From a virus: 64,000 nt of DNA. A program made the translations under genes and the position numbers. Location of the stretch: the IMG/VR virus record IMGVR_UViG_3300006738_000004, positions 36,936 through 100,935 of that record; one strand, given 5' to 3'. Positions 36,201 to 44,640 of the stretch are shown piece by piece; positions within the stretch are counted from its first letter, which is position 1; every line of letters starts with the position of its first letter. The notes under the pieces were generated by a model, which saw only the letters and a list, made by a program, of their open reading frames with translations, was not told the origin of the DNA and made no database searches.

Positions 36201-38627
36201 CACGGACAGCCCATTGACGGGGCGGGCCTTTTCCAATCAGGCGCTCTGATCTCTTACGCTCTTCCTCCTGAATACATGCCTCGATTTGGGCGTCAGGACA
36301 TCCCCTTCTACCAAGACACGACAGGCGCAGGTACGGGTGCGTTTTTGGACGGGATCAACCACCTCTTCCAGGACAACACGACGAACACCTCTCAGGTTTT
36401 CAACATTATCGGAGGCACCGATAATGTTGGTGTCGCTGGGGTGAACCCCATCTTCGCCCAAACGGGAGACTTCGCTACCACAGCTTTGTATTACGGGGAG
36501 TACGGCGTCATCGCCTATGGCGCTGGAAACTGCTATCAGGCCCGGAAGATCGAGGACGTGAACGTCATCTCTTCCGATGTCCCACGGGGTTTGCGCGGCA
36601 TTGAGCTTCCTCCTTTCCTTGGAGTCGCTCGTATTTACGGAATCTACGACGGGCGCGATTGGGACGGTACGGGTGCATGGACTAACCGGGTAGTCCCGGT
36701 GACTGACCACATTCCCAACCTGCTTCGCAAGGACGCGGACTTGCAGACCCTCTACATCAAAGAGGGCGGTGGCGAGGACGTGACCGGCGATGCCGATGCT
36801 CACACCTACATCATCCCGGAAGACCTGATTGACATCAAACGCTCGGCTTCCTACGTCGCTGGTGAGACATGGGATGACATTGATTTCGTTGTGGAGTTCA
36901 CTTGCTTCGGGTTCGGGCTTGGGTTCATCAACAAGAACAACTACGTTGCCATGCGGGCACACAACGCTGAGGGTAATGACCCGCTTGGTATTGGGTTGGG
37001 CGTTCTGACGGACGTCTCGATGGTGCTTCCAGCGGCAGCCCCCTCCGATACGGAGTGCTACGCCGCGTACCGTAGGACGGTCTACCAGGGCGATCCCTAC
37101 ATGACCAAGGGCCAGAGTACTCGTGCCCCTGGACTCACCGACTATGCAACCCGATACGGGCAGGTCAGCGTTGCCAATGCTTGGGAACTGAGCATGGCGA
37201 TCCAACAGTATTGCAACGATACCGACTATTCCCAGATTCCCACCAAGCCGAATCCCCGTGCTCTTGAAGTTCTGGCCGCCAGTGACTTCTACACCACCTT
37301 GGGGACAGGCAAGATGGGAGGTTCGGTTTACGCAGGGACTCTCACGGACGTTGGCTGCTTGGATTGCTCGGGTCGTATTCCAGCGTCAAGCACTGCCATG
37401 CAGTACCAAGTTCGGACACGGGTCTTCACAGAAGGTCAGCCAGACTTCGCCCCCAGAGGGGTGGTCACCTTGGAGATCAGCAACACCACCTTGGCTGATG
37501 AAACCTTTAGCATCATCGACCGTGGAGGGTTGGCCTCAATCAAGACATGGACCTGGGACGGCGGTGGGGCAACCGATCCTGCGGTCGGGGCTGACTCGAT
37601 AACAAGTGCAACAAACGCCGCCACCATCCTTCAGGCTGACTCGGAGATTCCGAGTCTTTACCGCATGAGTGTTCAATACTTCGGGGACAACAAGCTCCAC
37701 TTCGTTGCTTTGGATGCCGGGTCTTTCGGGAACACCCTTGCCGTAAGGATTGCCGACACGAGCACGACTCCGATGCCAACGGGACAGCATCTTCACAACG
37801 CAAGTTTTGGTGCTTCCGTGACTTCGGTAAACTCAGGCTGGCACCCGTCTGAGCTTGTGTTGGGGGGTTCCAACCTTCCGGCTAATGGTGGTAATGGGGC
37901 ATCCCCCATCAACATGGGGGGCATGACAGAGAGGCTTCCGCTGGGAATCCTTGTTCAGGACTCCGACTTCGTTGGGGAAGATCCCCTGAATGTCGGTGCT
38001 TCCGTGATGACTAAGCCTGCTGGGAGCAACTCGCCCACAAGCATGATGGCACCCCTCTTCGATGGTCGTGAGTACCACCGTGTTGTGGGTGGTGCAGGGG
38101 CTGAGATTGGAATGTGTGACGGGGCTATCGGCTCCTACATGGCCTACTCCACGGACGCTCCGAGTGGTGTGCGGCAGTTCCGACTCTTCCGAGGGGGTGG
38201 TTCCCTGTATGACCTCGACCGCGTGGCTGGAGGCCCTGTGGAGTGGTACGTCGAGGGCTGGAGCAGCGAGCAGAGGCCGGTCCTCAAGGGCGGTGTTCTG
38301 GTGGGTCGAGCGTTCCTGGTTCGCAACTATGAGGAAAGGGCTTTCTCTTCCAGTGACGTGACCACTCATGGAGACGAGATTCAGATGGTCATCGCTACCC
38401 GCGCCATCTACGGGCAGGGCATAGGAACGGCAAGCTCAACTCCCTCTTACACCTTGGAGGGGGAGATCAGCCCCACAGGGTACGGGAAGGGCTATGCAGC
38501 GGCAGACCGCTATCGCCTGGAGGGCTACCCGATGATGCCCGCGCACAGCAAGGACTCTCCCTTCGTAAACCCAGAGCTTGCGCCGTACACGAATATCGAC
38601 CCCGCAACCGACGACCCGTGCCCGTAG
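33219..38627 (+). CDS. Giant virion protein (1802 aa), paralogue of the 1134-aa protein
   Basis: The shared N-terminal segment (VVVWQASKPPLDSELNLMAQ, residues about 22-41) pairs it with the protein at 21863. Both continue with a helix, a hydrophobic patch and a TVDGYSYAIPICAIFRRN-type segment (TVDGYVYAVPIGFVFRRN in the smaller protein), so homology spans several hundred residues. The larger copy carries hundreds of extra residues, including a Gly/Ser-rich beta region and repeated aromatic words. No enzymatic motif. It is the last gene of the tail region before the strand switch. Duplication and divergence of a large tail component is likely. Confidence 0.78.
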   Translation: MAQDFGNGVSRTLSASNRQFQVVVWQASKPPLDSELNLMAQVAWERAANEVRANMHSGFLLDPMRASMDYMTNPDWSNWFYFGDQGPADLSPVIWANVNGWVIPVTGTRSADGTTSNRIDLWGPPTSDTRIDFVYLEAWLSQVAPNPSTENKPSATFIWKYGNTMFGGTNEPDDMEDPTIGFETTERLQVQYRIRVFGEGDGAGQSVDLSTFPDALDDPNVVAQGNGLLPLASYPWTNMRDELGDPSLWRAGNGDASNDLKTVDGYSYAIPICAIFRRNSDYFVAAMNGSTAANQNGALNRNPTSATLTDPAEGSRTFTDVRLTSDLATGTTGNVDVLGLTGSGMDNSDISWDSYFIVINNEIIHLTGVSAASGTITIRTGDVGTTDQGRGRWGTQDTYHSAGSVLRFFNSRPDDLFSDEIHRTDLLDMRRGVTPGEWDYDQLLAHNLTKLFQGELHSTWKQAAVSDTEGPVVVEVDTLWNDGASAVPAQTEALDGPDGIRTAFSDAAILQSDVTLLLSDQGAGSVSSWTSGHTWDVAADFAASGYQIDAGGITNGDSVFLYIGGNDGTGGARSSMRAGTERAVRFVNPREQALIQRGIGKEDAATGRQNPVSVKFLGEQAMDSPSPAEALGRHPGPYHPLQATNFEAPFVFLGGLLHTLLNVTDANLYENSSPGSFDEIEFTGLDFDVNGAWFAKDAAGLFQHDPSLLTNPLYHDQKTLFGLLTRAGSECSGLSSDMYIVISGAGTALNNGVYKVLGAGQTAGYTAISASAPDRMVLTPMMVGHAGVVAEAGLPAEARSWMTSAEDGTGAVSGQAAACLVFTDVEGLALGDSNPWGATNLGPYAITSPLTGDFAINLTLAYSPGRGGLARVADEINTFSVIQPASGMLRQAPSSIDSLFYSEAGVVAVSESYYPPEPLQVWNRLDSKGLGASKAPAFGGGRIHLSEESREAEVFVDPGSKTVLFRPFQSKGMTLQPVVLSNILYPASYAVGDAHGQPIDGAGLFQSGALISYALPPEYMPRFGRQDIPFYQDTTGAGTGAFLDGINHLFQDNTTNTSQVFNIIGGTDNVGVAGVNPIFAQTGDFATTALYYGEYGVIAYGAGNCYQARKIEDVNVISSDVPRGLRGIELPPFLGVARIYGIYDGRDWDGTGAWTNRVVPVTDHIPNLLRKDADLQTLYIKEGGGEDVTGDADAHTYIIPEDLIDIKRSASYVAGETWDDIDFVVEFTCFGFGLGFINKNNYVAMRAHNAEGNDPLGIGLGVLTDVSMVLPAAAPSDTECYAAYRRTVYQGDPYMTKGQSTRAPGLTDYATRYGQVSVANAWELSMAIQQYCNDTDYSQIPTKPNPRALEVLAASDFYTTLGTGKMGGSVYAGTLTDVGCLDCSGRIPASSTAMQYQVRTRVFTEGQPDFAPRGVVTLEISNTTLADETFSIIDRGGLASIKTWTWDGGGATDPAVGADSITSATNAATILQADSEIPSLYRMSVQYFGDNKLHFVALDAGSFGNTLAVRIADTSTTPMPTGQHLHNASFGASVTSVNSGWHPSELVLGGSNLPANGGNGASPINMGGMTERLPLGILVQDSDFVGEDPLNVGASVMTKPAGSNSPTSMMAPLFDGREYHRVVGGAGAEIGMCDGAIGSYMAYSTDAPSGVRQFRLFRGGGSLYDLDRVAGGPVEWYVEGWSSEQRPVLKGGVLVGRAFLVRNYEERAFSSSDVTTHGDEIQMVIATRAIYGQGIGTASSTPSYTLEGEISPTGYGKGYAAADRYRLEGYPMMPAHSKDSPFVNPELAPYTNIDPATDDPCP

Positions 38628-38633
38628 GCCCTT

Positions 38634-39158
38634 TCAGACGTTAGACCGTGCCTTGAGCAGGGGACTCATGTCCAGAAGCTCCTGTGCAGCCGTAGGCAGC
38701 AGCACCATGATGAAGCTGCCGTTCTCGGAGAACGCATCGTACTGACCAGTACTTTCGTGGTTCCCAGAGCGTTGGATCTGCCGAATCGTGTTGTACGGGA
38801 AAGGCATCTCCTGCAACGAGGCATCATGATGAAGAAGGTCGGGTTCAGCCAGTTGGCGAATGTTGGTGGCGGTGCCCGTAGCGTAGGCATAACCCTTGGC
38901 TTCCTTCTCCCCAACCTTCTTGACTGCCTTGTCGATGGCGTAGTCCACTGGGGTGGCTCGACCGTGAGTGCCGACCTTACCCCAGTTACAGCGAACCGGA
39001 GCATTGCCACCACTGTAGGTAAGCTGCCACCACTTCTCGCTGTATCCGTTCTTGTTCTTACCGTTGTAGCCGCGATATTCGAGGCGTACTCGAAAGGGAC
39101 GATCCTGCCGCCAAAGCTGTAGGGCAACGTCCATAGACACCAGATGTGTTTTCGCCAT
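38634..39158 (-). CDS. WGR-domain protein (174 aa)
   Basis: Residues about 24-95 carry a WGR-like domain: KWWQLTYSGGNAPVRCNWGK, then VGTHGRATPVDYAIDKAVKK and KEAKGYAY. The W, G, R and K...KGY positions are those of the family, which is found in PARP and DNA-ligase-linked or stand-alone bacterial proteins and thought to bind nucleic acid ends. The start MAKTHLVSMD also fits. The C-terminal 75 residues are unassigned. It is a single minus-strand gene between the structural and replication regions, convergent with the 1802-aa gene and led by its own promoter motif and a GGAGG. DNA-end binding or repair is possible. Confidence 0.75.
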   Translation of the reverse strand: MAKTHLVSMDVALQLWRQDRPFRVRLEYRGYNGKNKNGYSEKWWQLTYSGGNAPVRCNWGKVGTHGRATPVDYAIDKAVKKVGEKEAKGYAYATGTATNIRQLAEPDLLHHDASLQEMPFPYNTIRQIQRSGNHESTGQYDAFSENGSFIMVLLPTAAQELLDMSPLLKARSNV

Positions 39159-39179
39159 GATTGATGGCCTCCTTCATCC

Positions 39180-39212
39180 CCTTTACGGGCAATGGGAGAG
39201 GTCGGAACCCCC
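39180..39212 (-). promoter_or_regulatory. Phage-type promoter motif for the WGR gene
   Basis: On the minus strand, GGGGGTTC (39212-39205), 16 nt, then CCGTAAAGG (39188-39180). The gene starts at 39158. A weaker divergent candidate (GAGGTC at 39198-39203, 15 nt, GGGTAAA at 39219-39225) overlaps it and could serve the rightward gene at 39247. Confidence 0.68.
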
Positions 39213-39246
39213 TGAAGTGGGTAAAGCCTCTATGGGAGGTCCTTAG

Positions 39247-40068
39247 GTGGAGGCTGCCTTGAAGCATGAGAAGCTAATCTCGTTTCGCTCTTCCCGTGTC
39301 ACAGCGGATATTACTGCTGCCATCCAGAGACTGGAGGTGGCAGCAGTAGAGCGCGGGGACGTGAAAGTCCACTTCAAGGGTGTTGCTGCGGGACAAACAT
39401 GGGACCGGGTTCAGGCACGTCCTGGGCCTCTCAAGCTACCCGCTCACCTTTCCATGCAACCCGCAGGCAGGGAGGTGTACCTGAAAGTGAGCTTCACGGA
39501 GGAGGGTGAGGACACCTTCCAACGTCGAGAGGCAGAGCTTGCTGTCCTGTGGGGGCTTGCCATCCCTTTGGGGTTCACCCCATGGCAACGGTTTCCTGTT
39601 CCCGGCAAGTTGGCTGAGGTGTTCCATTTCCTGGGGCCTTGGGACCACATCGTTGATTCCATGCACGGTGAGGGCCGAGGAGAGTGGGCGTGGCCTTCCG
39701 TTTGTGCAGCAGCCCAATGCGCTGTTGGGAAGTGGGAAGGAGACCAGCCTCTTGAACGCTATGTTCAGGCTCAACTTCACCGGATGGGGATCAACTGCGG
39801 CCCGGTGGACGGGGCTATCGGAGATCGAACTCTGGGTGCTTTGCGTGCTTTGGGGTTGGTGGGGGTGCCCGTGGCGCAGATTGCCGAAGCACTGGGCCAG
39901 ATGAAGGCCCCCAAACCCACCAAGATCGAGAGACAGGTAGGGCATGTCATCCTGCCAGGAGGGCATCGGGCCTTTACGTCTGGGCAAGTTCAGTCCATGA
40001 GAACAAAGACTGGCTACACACTCTCATATGATGGTCCCGGCAAGGTCATCCTGATGATTGAGGGCTGA
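39247..40068 (+). CDS. Peptidoglycan-binding domain protein (273 aa)
   Basis: The GTG start follows GGGAGG. Residues about 173-205 read QAQLHRMGINCGPVDGAIGD followed by RTLGALRALGL, the hallmark of the PG_binding_1 repeat (L...G...G.VDG..G..T..ALR) used by cell-wall lytic enzymes and tail parts. The first 140 residues (a Val/Arg-rich start, then FTEEGEDTFQRREAELAVLW) are not a known hydrolase, so this is not clearly an endolysin. The last 60 residues form a basic beta-rich end. It might be a tail or lysis-linked protein that anchors to the wall. It opens the rightward replication region. Confidence 0.65.
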   Translation: MEAALKHEKLISFRSSRVTADITAAIQRLEVAAVERGDVKVHFKGVAAGQTWDRVQARPGPLKLPAHLSMQPAGREVYLKVSFTEEGEDTFQRREAELAVLWGLAIPLGFTPWQRFPVPGKLAEVFHFLGPWDHIVDSMHGEGRGEWAWPSVCAAAQCAVGKWEGDQPLERYVQAQLHRMGINCGPVDGAIGDRTLGALRALGLVGVPVAQIAEALGQMKAPKPTKIERQVGHVILPGGHRAFTSGQVQSMRTKTGYTLSYDGPGKVILMIEG

Positions 40069-40069
40069 T

Positions 40070-40684
40070 ATGCACACTCAAGCTCTGGACCTCAATGACC
40101 CATCCCAAGCCTGCATGTACGGCAAGGGGGATGACATCTTCAAGATCGTCACGGAGCAGGCCAAGGTTTTCAACTCTGCTCTGAAGCCCTATGGGTCCAA
40201 GGTGTGGCCTTTGGTCCGTAAGGTAGGCGAAACCTACAAGGTCGCCCCCAACTTCGTCATGTCCAACCTCTTTGCCCGCGAGGCAAGCTGGCCGACATGG
40301 CTGTCCAAGGATGACCGCAGGCTCCTGCGCCTCTTGACGGAGTTGTTCTTCTTGCACGGTGGCCGCATCAATCTCCGCGACCCTTTGCAAGGAGGTACCC
40401 GAGGATTTCTGCTGCCAGAAGATGACAAGGCGATCCACAAGGCTTTCAAGGCTTTGATCAGTGCGGCAGAGAAGGAGTTCGAGAAGCCGTTGCTTCGGGT
40501 GTTTGCCCGACTGGAAGCACAGGTCGTTCCTCGAATCCAGGAGGCGTGCGTATGCCTCTACGGCGAGGAGTGCAGCAAGACGGACGCGGAAGAGTTATTT
40601 GAATCGGATCTGGTTCGGGGCCTGGACCACAACAAGATCCCCATCGAACGGCCTCAGGCTATGCGGTCGTTGCTCTTGAAGTAG
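40070..40684 (+). CDS. Hypothetical helical protein (204 aa)
   Basis: I chose ATG 40070, one base after the previous stop, with GAGGG upstream. The sequence is mostly helical with a mid-region rich in Leu, Arg and Phe (SKDDRRLLRLLTELFFLHGG). Two CVCLYGEECS-like cysteines near residues 158-165 could be structural. It resembles no family I know. Being coupled to the peptidoglycan-binding gene, it may work with it. It ends with TAG immediately before the promoter motif of the helicase operon. Confidence 0.6.
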   Translation: MHTQALDLNDPSQACMYGKGDDIFKIVTEQAKVFNSALKPYGSKVWPLVRKVGETYKVAPNFVMSNLFAREASWPTWLSKDDRRLLRLLTELFFLHGGRINLRDPLQGGTRGFLLPEDDKAIHKAFKALISAAEKEFEKPLLRVFARLEAQVVPRIQEACVCLYGEECSKTDAEELFESDLVRGLDHNKIPIERPQAMRSLLLK

Positions 40685-40714
40685 GGGGGTCCTAAAGGGC
40701 TTCGGGAGGGTATC
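40684..40714 (+). promoter_or_regulatory. Phage-type promoter motif (GGGGGGTC-16-GGGTATC)
   Basis: GGGGGGTC (40684-40691), 16 nt, then GGGTATC (40708-40714). It lies 22 bp before the SNF2 helicase ATG, which has GGAGG. It shows the second -10 form of the motif, also seen at 45234, 55408 and 58315. Confidence 0.65.
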
Positions 40715-40736
40715 CCTCATAGTTGGAGGCCCTCCC

Positions 40737-42320
40737 ATGCAGACCGTCTACGAGAAGCTCCAGAAGATCCGTGAAAAGGACGATCTGGCACTTCCGCACC
40801 CCACCTATATGGCCTCGTCCATCACGAAGCGGGACGGGTCCACTATCCCCTTCACCTTGCGGGGCTACCAAACCCAGATGGTCGTCCATCTGCTGGCGAT
40901 GAAGCGGTTTGTCGTGGGCGATGACACGGGCTTGGGGAAGACGGTTGAGGCCATCGTTGCGATGTGTCACCTGTGGGAGCGCGACCCGGAACTCAAGGCA
41001 GTCATCTTGACCAAGAAGTCTTCAGTGCCTCAATGGGCTTCGGAGTTTGCCCGGTTCACTCAAGGGGTAGAGGTGCTGGTGGCGAAGGGGCCACCTCCCA
41101 AGCGTGCAGCTATCCACGAGGCTTGGGAGAACAGCACAGGCCCTACTGTTCTGATTCAGGGCTACTCCTCTGCGTGCAACGACTTCTCTCGAATCCAGCA
41201 TTGGGAAGGTCATGTCCTGGTGACGGACGAGGCAACGGTCTACAAGACGCCCACCACGCGGGTCCACAAAGTCTGTCGCCACCTTGCAGCCCAGGCTGAC
41301 CGTTGCTGGGCGTTGACGGCCACCCTCATCAAGAACTCCCTGATGGAAGGCTACGGCATCTACAAGGTGGTGGTCCCTGACTTGTTCCGCATGTCAAAGC
41401 ACGCCTTCATGCAGAACTTCTGCATCCTCCGAATGCAGACAGTGGCGCGGGGTAGGCAGATCCCTGTGATTGTCGGCTACCGGGACCAAGACGTTTCACG
41501 ATTCAGGGACCAGATTGACCCGTACTACCTGGGGCGTCCTAAGCATCAGGTCGCTCACGAGCTTCCTGTCCTCACCACGAGGGATGTCTATGTCGGACTG
41601 TCGAAGTTCCAGAAGGAGAAGTACAGGGAGGCCCTGGACGGTTTGCTGGGCCATGGGGATGGGGAAGACAGGGAGACGACACAGCTTACGGCGCTCATCT
41701 ACTGCCAGGAGATCGTCAACCATCCCTCATTGATCGGTTTTGGAGACTCTTCTTCCGAGAAGATGGACGCGCTGGAAGCACTCCTGTCGGAGGGCGGTGA
41801 CCTCGAAGGAGAGAAGGTCATCGTCTTCACCCGGTTCAGAAAGATGGTGGATGTTGCCATCCCACTGCTGGAGAAGAACGGGTCTAAGTGTGTGCGTGTA
41901 ACGGGGGATGAGGGGGAAGATGAACGCAAGGCGGCGATGGATGCTTTCCAAGACCCTTCCTCCGACACAAACGTGATCTTCATCACCATGGCTGGAGGGG
42001 ATGCCATCAACCTTCAGGCAGCCAAGGCGCTCATCTTTTACGACACCCCTTGGAGTGCAGGCGACTACTTGCAAGTGCTGGGTCGCATGATCCGCATCGG
42101 TTCTGACCATGACCGCGTGTACGCCTTCCATCTTATCTGCGAAGACACCGTAGACGAGCGGGTTCAGGTAGTGCTGAGGAAGAAGATGGGCCTGATTGAG
42201 GCGGTGTTGGGAGAGCGGCTGCGCGGTGAGAAGGCTACCGGAAAGGTTTACTCGGTAGGGTCTGATGTCAAAGACCTCTACGACGCCTTGGTCATGGATG
42301 CCATCGGGAGACCGGAATGA
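40737..42320 (+). CDS. SNF2-family (superfamily 2) DNA helicase/translocase
   Basis: The protein has 527 aa. The seven SF2 motifs are readable: Walker A GDDTGLGKT (about 61-69), a Walker-B-type VTDEATVYK (DEAT instead of the common DEAH, about 162), motif III ALTATLIKN (about 191), and in lobe 2 VIVFTRFRK (about 363), AGGDAINLQAA and QVLGRMIRIGS (motif VI, about 446). Such enzymes move along dsDNA using ATP and help replication, recombination or protein removal. It heads the replication operon with helicase, primase and polymerase. The start follows GGAGG. Confidence 0.88.
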   Translation: MQTVYEKLQKIREKDDLALPHPTYMASSITKRDGSTIPFTLRGYQTQMVVHLLAMKRFVVGDDTGLGKTVEAIVAMCHLWERDPELKAVILTKKSSVPQWASEFARFTQGVEVLVAKGPPPKRAAIHEAWENSTGPTVLIQGYSSACNDFSRIQHWEGHVLVTDEATVYKTPTTRVHKVCRHLAAQADRCWALTATLIKNSLMEGYGIYKVVVPDLFRMSKHAFMQNFCILRMQTVARGRQIPVIVGYRDQDVSRFRDQIDPYYLGRPKHQVAHELPVLTTRDVYVGLSKFQKEKYREALDGLLGHGDGEDRETTQLTALIYCQEIVNHPSLIGFGDSSSEKMDALEALLSEGGDLEGEKVIVFTRFRKMVDVAIPLLEKNGSKCVRVTGDEGEDERKAAMDAFQDPSSDTNVIFITMAGGDAINLQAAKALIFYDTPWSAGDYLQVLGRMIRIGSDHDRVYAFHLICEDTVDERVQVVLRKKMGLIEAVLGERLRGEKATGKVYSVGSDVKDLYDALVMDAIGRPE

Positions 42321-43051
42321 TTGCAAAGAAGGATTGTCCCGCCTGTGAGGGAACAGGGACTGTGAGGGCGACCTCCAACCCGCCCCATCCTCCTTCGTAC
42401 CGTCGTTGCGAGTGCATCCTTCATCACGACATCCTCGCCAATGTAGAGCGAGGAATGAAGAACCTGTCATCAGCCGAGGTCATCAAGGAATCACGCCTTA
42501 CGGGCCTTGAAAAGGCCAATATCGTGGTGACGGCTGGGTCTAAGAAGTTCAAGTCGCACCTGCGGCACCTTGCAGTAAGGCAGCCTCCGACTTGGAGCTT
42601 CAAGGTGGTGTCTGACGCTGAGCTTGTGACTGCGTGGCTGTCGTCTACTGCTCTCAAAGGAGTCGATATTATCGACCCGGATGCCTACATGGTGTCCACC
42701 ACCTACCTCTCTATCCCCGACTTGGTGATGCCTCCTGGCCTCCTGGTGATTCGGATGGGGGTAAAGGTCGCTCGTAACCAAGCCTCCCCTGAAGTGTTGG
42801 CTGAAGCTGTGAACCTGCGCTCTCATAGCGGGAAGCCCACCTGGATTTGGGATGAGCCTACACACCCCCTTGGACCTGGACATTTGTTTTGGTCGGATGC
42901 GGTTGCAGACATCGTGGGGGAGTGGGAGCAGATCAAGCTCGTAGGGAAGTCTGATCCTCGAAGCCCTTCTCCCTCCTCTTCTGGGAAGGGGCAACCTCCC
43001 CGTATGGGCACAGGCAGCAAAAAGTCTCTGCGAGGCGGGAGTAAGGGGTGA
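42317..43051 (+). CDS. Cys-motif protein, possible helicase-loader-like (244 aa)
   Basis: The ATG overlaps the helicase stop (ATGA). Residues 7-13 read CPACEGTG and about 20 residues later RRCEC, a possible zinc site like a DnaJ-type knuckle. The middle and C-terminal part holds a hydrophobic stretch LLVIRMGVKVARNQASPEVL and GKPTWIWDEP. This is faintly like the lid of DnaC/DnaI-type loaders, but no Walker A is seen. Its place between a translocase and a DnaB-like ATPase suits a loader. The tail is basic and low complexity (SKSLRGGSKG-like). The loader role is a guess. Confidence 0.5.
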   Translation: MIAKKDCPACEGTGTVRATSNPPHPPSYRRCECILHHDILANVERGMKNLSSAEVIKESRLTGLEKANIVVTAGSKKFKSHLRHLAVRQPPTWSFKVVSDAELVTAWLSSTALKGVDIIDPDAYMVSTTYLSIPDLVMPPGLLVIRMGVKVARNQASPEVLAEAVNLRSHSGKPTWIWDEPTHPLGPGHLFWSDAVADIVGEWEQIKLVGKSDPRSPSPSSSGKGQPPRMGTGSKKSLRGGSKG

Positions 43052-44640
43052 AAACACTACTTCGTTCAACATTTGTTGCCGGGGCAAACGACGACCGAGA
43101 GCTTCTGTTACGAAACGTGCAGGCTCTTCGAGATTCGGGCTTAGGGTTCGACAATCCTGAGGACGGAGCCATCTGGGGCTACGTCCAGGACTTCCGTGAC
43201 CAGTACCACCACGTTCCTGACGCCACGACTCTTCGGAACCACTTCATCCAGGTTCGAGAGAACGAGGTGGTGGACCGCTTGGATGCGTTGGCGGTTGTGC
43301 CTCCTCGAACTCAGGGAGACTTCCTTCGCATCCTTGAAGCACGCGCTGAAGATCGCCGGGTGCGGATTGTGTCCGAGGTTCTGCGTGAAGCAGCACGCAT
43401 CGTGGACACGGGCATCACGATCAAGGAGGGGCGCGACGAAAGACTGCTTCGAGGCCCTGCCAGCGCGATTCGCTACATCCTCGACCGAGGGCATGAGGTC
43501 ATCATGCCCTCCACGGGAGTGCGGCTGTCCGGTGAGGTCACAGCCGACGGGGATGCTTTCCTCAAGGAGTACGACCGGGTTGAGTCAGACCCGTTGGCAG
43601 GTATCGGACAGTTCAGCGGCATCGAGCAGATGGATCTTGCTCTCAAAGGAGCGAAACGAGGGGAACTTTGGACCCATGCAGCTTTCACAGGCGGCCTGAA
43701 AAGTACGCTGGCTCTCAACTGGGCGTACAACCAAGCCGTCCACTACAAGCACTCCTCCATCTTCTTTTCGCTGGAGATGCCTTACCAACAGGTTCGGCGC
43801 ATCCTGTACACCCTCCACTCTTCCCACGACAAGTTCGCTGAGGTTCGCAAGGAGCTTGGCATCGGGCGCTGTATTTCCTATCAGCGCGTTCGTGATGGTG
43901 AGTTGGACACCTACCCCGCTGAAGTCCTGGAAAAGATGTCTGAGGCGCAAATAGAGGCCCTGGTGGACGGTTGCCGAGACCCGGATCGTCCTGAGCGCAA
44001 GTTCCTGACGGAATACGTCGTTCCTGACTTCAATGACCGGGCCAACAACTACGGCTCCATTCACATTGAGGTGGCCGACCCCGATAAGTCTGACTTCACA
44101 GTGACGGACCTCAAGGCCCGTTCTGAACTGATCCACTCGAAGGACCCTCAGGTGTCGATGATCATTGCTGACCATGCGGGGCTGATGTCACCTCGTCATC
44201 GTCATCGGTCCACCACGGAGAACCTGAACGAGGTGATTCGGGACCTGAAGCGGTTGGCGATGTCCTTCAACCGAGGGGCCGGAATCGCTGTGGTATCCCT
44301 CTTCCAGATCAACCGAGAGGGGTATAAGAACGCCGAAAAGAATGGCGGGTCCTACAACCTCACCCACCTCTCTTATGCCAATGAGGCAGAGCGGTCTTCC
44401 GACATTGTGACCGCAGGGTGGATTGACCCGGAACTCGCCAAACGAGGACTGGTCAAGGTTCAGTGCTTGAAGTCGCGTGATGATGAACCCTTTGCGGATT
44501 TCTATGCGGGCATCGTATGGGATTGCCGCCGCCTCACCACTGTCCATGACGTGACCCCTGAAGCAGCCAAGCGGGCAGGGGATGCTATCGACAGCACAGG
44601 TGACGAGTTGGGAGAGCGGCTTCTGGAAGACTCACCGTGA
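43048..44640 (+). CDS. DnaB-like replicative helicase (RecA fold)
   Basis: The GTG start overlaps the previous stop. The N-terminal 150 residues are helical. From about residue 195 a RecA-type ATPase core begins: WTHAAFTGGLKSTLALNWAY (P-loop position, about 208-227), SSIFFSLEMPYQQVRR (the FFSLEM motif of DnaB-family proteins, about 237), a Walker-B-like MIIADHAGL (about 370), and SLFQINREG (about 418). The P-loop reads GGLKS, without the usual G before K. Lys and Ser are present, so ATP binding may persist. Position before primase and polymerase fits a replicative helicase. Confidence 0.82.
   Translation: MKTLLRSTFVAGANDDRELLLRNVQALRDSGLGFDNPEDGAIWGYVQDFRDQYHHVPDATTLRNHFIQVRENEVVDRLDALAVVPPRTQGDFLRILEARAEDRRVRIVSEVLREAARIVDTGITIKEGRDERLLRGPASAIRYILDRGHEVIMPSTGVRLSGEVTADGDAFLKEYDRVESDPLAGIGQFSGIEQMDLALKGAKRGELWTHAAFTGGLKSTLALNWAYNQAVHYKHSSIFFSLEMPYQQVRRILYTLHSSHDKFAEVRKELGIGRCISYQRVRDGELDTYPAEVLEKMSEAQIEALVDGCRDPDRPERKFLTEYVVPDFNDRANNYGSIHIEVADPDKSDFTVTDLKARSELIHSKDPQVSMIIADHAGLMSPRHRHRSTTENLNEVIRDLKRLAMSFNRGAGIAVVSLFQINREGYKNAEKNGGSYNLTHLSYANEAERSSDIVTAGWIDPELAKRGLVKVQCLKSRDDEPFADFYAGIVWDCRRLTTVHDVTPEAAKRAGDAIDSTGDELGERLLEDSP

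Noticed and set aside
39247-40068. Naming the peptidoglycan-binding protein an endolysin
   Set aside because: Only the wall-binding repeat is visible. No lysozyme, amidase, peptidase or transglycosylase motif was found.
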